The position numbers were made by a program, and so were the translations under genes. The notes beneath the pieces were generated by a model, which worked only from the letters and a program-made list of their open reading frames with translations, had not been told where the DNA came from and did no database searches. From NCBI GenBank assembly GCA_000824805.1, contig CCNA01000001.1, forward strand, positions 186,001 through 250,000: a stretch of 64,000 nucleotides of DNA, read 5' to 3'. Shown here piece after piece: positions 62,343 through 64,000 of the stretch (position 1 is its first letter; the number at the start of each line of letters is the position of its first letter). This DNA is from Mesorhizobium sp. SOD10 (GTDB lineage Bacteria > Pseudomonadota > Alphaproteobacteria > Rhizobiales > Rhizobiaceae).

Positions 62343-62502
62343 GCGTCCCCCTCTGTCCTGCCGGACATCTCCCCCCTCAGGGGGGAGATCAGATGCCGCG
62401 CCGGCTTTCGCCAATCTCTCGCGTCGCGGGAGATGCGTCGGTGCTGAAACTGCCAATCTCCCCCCTTGAGGGGGAGATGTCCGGCAGGACAGAGGGGGGC
62501 GC
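62343..62502. repeat. Palindromic element, CCCTCTGTCCTGCCGG family, copy 2
   Basis: The arms CCCCTCTGTCCTGCCGGAC and GTCCGGCAGGACAGAGGGG are near-perfect over more than 30 bases. It occupies most of the 238-bp gap between the exonuclease and ligase genes, so it sits inside a conserved gene pair. It shares its arm with the element at 33242. Confidence 0.85.
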
Positions 62503-62541
62503 CGTAGAACTCGGCGGCGGCGATTGGCGAACTCTGTTCCA

Positions 62542-63552
62542 TCAATCGCCCTCGTCCTCATACCCCACGAGATGCAGCGGCCGCGCCGTGATGCCTTCCA
62601 GCTCGCACCAGCGCACCAGCGCCTCCTCGCGGCCATGCGTGACCCAGATTTCCTCCGCGCCGGTTTCCTTGATCGTGATGATCAGCTCGTCCCAGTCGGC
62701 GTGGTCGGAAATGATCAGCGGCAGCTCGACGCCGCCCTGCTTGGCGCGCTGGCGGATGCGCATCCAGCCCGAGGCGAAGCAGGAGATCGGGTCAGGGAAG
62801 CGCCGCGCCCAGCGGTCGGCGAAGGCTGAAGGCGGCCCGACGACGATCGCGCCGGCGAAATCGGCCTTGCTGCCGCTTTCAACCGTGGCCGGCTCGAGCC
62901 CGCCGAGATCGATGCCCTGGCCTTGATAATATTCGCTGAGGTTCGCCAGCGCGCCGTGGATATAGATCGGCCTGTCGTAGCCGGCGTCGCGCAAAAGCCG
63001 CATCACGCGCTGCGCCTTGCCGAGCGCATAGGCGCCGATCAGATGCGAGCGCTCGGGAAACTGCGCCGCCGATTTCAGCACGCGTGCGATCTCCTCATGG
63101 TCCGGCGGATGGCGGAACACCGGCAGGCCGAAGGTCGCCTCGGTGATGAAGACGTCGCACGGGATAGGCTCGAACGGCAGGCAGGTGGCGTCCTCCTGCC
63201 GCTTGTAATCGCCGGAGGCGACGATGCGCATGCCTCCATGCTCGACGCAGATCTGCGCCGAGCCCAGCACATGCCCGGCCGGATGGAAGGTGACCGCGAC
63301 ACCGTTGATGTCGAGTGTCTCGCCGAGCGCGGCCGCCTGGGTCGTTCCGGCGAAATCCTCGCCATAGCGAAGCCCCATGATGTCGAGCGTCTCTTGCGTG
63401 GCCAGCACCGAGCTGTGGCCGGATCGCGCATGGTCGGAATGGCCATGCGTGATCAGCGCCCGCCCGACGGGCCGCACCGGATCGATGAAGAAATCGCCGG
63501 GCGGGCAGTAGAGGCCTTCCGGACGGGGCTTGAGCAGGTCGCTGGCGCGCAT
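62542..63552 (-). CDS. Ligase-associated DNA exonuclease (MBL/beta-CASP-type)
   Basis: A 336-residue metallo-beta-lactamase-fold nuclease. The metal motif HGHSDHARSG is near residue 38; further landmarks are HPAGHVLGSAQICVEHGG, VASGDYKRQEDATCLPFEP and the C-terminal ISDHADWDELI. It belongs to the exonuclease family found with the ATP-dependent ligase and thought to work in DNA damage repair. I use the MRASDLLKPRPEG start at 63552; ATG 63564 is equally possible. Confidence 0.92.
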   Translation of the reverse strand: MRASDLLKPRPEGLYCPPGDFFIDPVRPVGRALITHGHSDHARSGHSSVLATQETLDIMGLRYGEDFAGTTQAAALGETLDINGVAVTFHPAGHVLGSAQICVEHGGMRIVASGDYKRQEDATCLPFEPIPCDVFITEATFGLPVFRHPPDHEEIARVLKSAAQFPERSHLIGAYALGKAQRVMRLLRDAGYDRPIYIHGALANLSEYYQGQGIDLGGLEPATVESGSKADFAGAIVVGPPSAFADRWARRFPDPISCFASGWMRIRQRAKQGGVELPLIISDHADWDELIITIKETGAEEIWVTHGREEALVRWCELEGITARPLHLVGYEDEGD

Positions 63553-63615
63553 GGCTTTGAACATAGTGGCTAAATTTGCCGCGGGAAGCCTGTTGCAAGA
63601 GACTGCTGACTCGTT

Positions 63616-63658
63616 TTGGATCGTGATGGCGTTTCGTTGAAACGCCATCACGATCCAA
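63616..63658. repeat. Perfect 20-bp palindrome with 3-base loop
   Basis: TTGGATCGTGATGGCGTTTC and its exact reverse complement are separated by GTT. It lies upstream of the exonuclease gene and directly before another repeat, forming a composite element. Confidence 0.85.
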
Positions 63659-63669
63659 CTCTTGGTTGG

Positions 63670-63717
63670 AGCATGATCTCTCTCCGAAAACCGGTTCCCA
63701 CTTTTCGGGATCATGCT
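63670..63717. repeat. Rhizobial AGCATGATC palindromic element
   Basis: AGCATGATC and GATCATGCT flank a centre with CCGAAAACCGGTTCCCACTTTTCGG. I recall this as one of the most frequent intergenic repeats in Rhizobiales. It lies in the divergent gap between the exonuclease and the TPR gene. Confidence 0.8.
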
Positions 63718-63763
63718 ATGGAACCCTTCGCCGGCCAGCTTTGCCGGCGGGACCCCTTCACGC

Positions 63764-64000
63764 ATGAAACCGCTCCAGGCTTCGTCGGGCGATTTGAACG
63801 CCGACCGTCGCGCCGATTTCGCCGAGATGCTGCTCGCCTCGGGCGAGCCCGCGCAGGCGGCCGAGCTTCTGCTCGGCGCGCTGGAACTGGCGCCGCGATG
63901 GGCCGCGGGCTGGTTTCGCCTCGGCGAGATGCAGGAGGCGGCTGGCCTTCCCGACCAGGCCGCGCAGGCCTGGGCCATGGCGCTACATCTGGAGCCTGCG
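63764..64000 (+). CDS. TPR-containing protein, probable TPR-methyltransferase (partial, C-terminus outside window)
   Basis: The first 79 residues of a plus-strand gene cut by the window end. It reads MKPLQASSGDLNADRRADFA and then two TPR-like helix pairs (ASGEPAQAAELLLGALELAP, AAGWFRLGEMQEAAGLPDQA, AWAMALHLEPA). In rhizobia such N-termini often precede a SAM methyltransferase domain, but that part is not visible, so only the TPR call is firm. Ribosome site weak. Confidence 0.7.
   Translation, partial: MKPLQASSGDLNADRRADFAEMLLASGEPAQAAELLLGALELAPRWAAGWFRLGEMQEAAGLPDQAAQAWAMALHLEPA

Overview
The window looks like chromosome from a GC-rich alphaproteobacterium of the Rhizobiales, most likely Mesorhizobium or a close relative. 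This rests on gene content (FdsGB formate dehydrogenase with a LysR regulator, orfA-pit type phosphate pair, XylD-type dehydratase, many ABC importers, GCG_CRPN small proteins, ligase-associated exonuclease plus ATP-dependent ligase). It also rests on several families of rhizobial intergenic palindromes, which I recognise from memory. No integrase, transposase, phage gene or CRISPR array is visible.

Layout. 1-8.6 kb is housekeeping and metabolic: formate dehydrogenase beta/gamma with a LysR gene upstream and a LysR-type box between them, a PhoU-like/Pit phosphate pair, a glyoxalase-fold protein, the Mrp/ApbC Fe-S carrier, a CoxG-like protein and a pentonate dehydratase. 8.6-20.4 kb holds a non-pyrrolysine MttB-family methyltransferase with a MocR regulator, pgi with a HAD phosphatase, a four-gene EamA/CGNR/monooxygenase/hydrolase group, and fadD translationally coupled to an EtfB-methyltransferase-like gene. 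20.8-26.1 kb is a complete five-gene dipeptide-type ABC importer. 26.3-31.4 kb is a GntR-controlled locus with two different fold-type I PLP enzymes and an amino-acid ABC binding protein plus permease but no ATPase. The same TGATCA-N2-TGATCA operator stands before the regulator and before the first enzyme gene.

32.0-52.2 kb is the most interesting part: a large divergent catabolic locus. Leftward run two possible transcription units. One is an FAD oxidoreductase, a full peptide-type ABC importer and an exported VOC protein. The other is a fused flavin monooxygenase/Old Yellow Enzyme of the 2-aminobenzoyl-CoA monooxygenase/reductase type, an SDR, a MarR regulator, an enoyl-CoA hydratase, an acyl-CoA dehydrogenase and a RidA protein. 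Rightward run an isatin-hydrolase-like cyclase, a second FAD oxidoreductase, a second MarR regulator and a two-subunit thiamine-diphosphate 2-oxoacid oxidoreductase (IorA/IorB type). No aryl-CoA ligase is present. I infer a route isatin -> isatinate (2-aminophenylglyoxylate) -> 2-aminobenzoyl-CoA -> ring reduction/hydroxylation -> beta-oxidation, in which the oxidoreductase replaces the missing CoA ligase. This is a hypothesis from gene content.

52.3-57.8 kb is an ECF sigma factor locus (EF-hand exported protein, sigma, membrane anti-sigma candidate, CpxP/Spy-like sensor, GCG_CRPN protein, DUF1800, Tat-exported DUF1501), with a second GCG_CRPN gene convergent to it. 58-64 kb carries two small genes, tRNA-Thr(CGU), a single-pass membrane protein, the ATP-dependent ligase and its partner exonuclease separated by a palindromic element, and the start of a TPR protein cut by the window end. 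Most start sites were chosen by Shine-Dalgarno spacing and overlap with the upstream stop; several are GTG or TTG.
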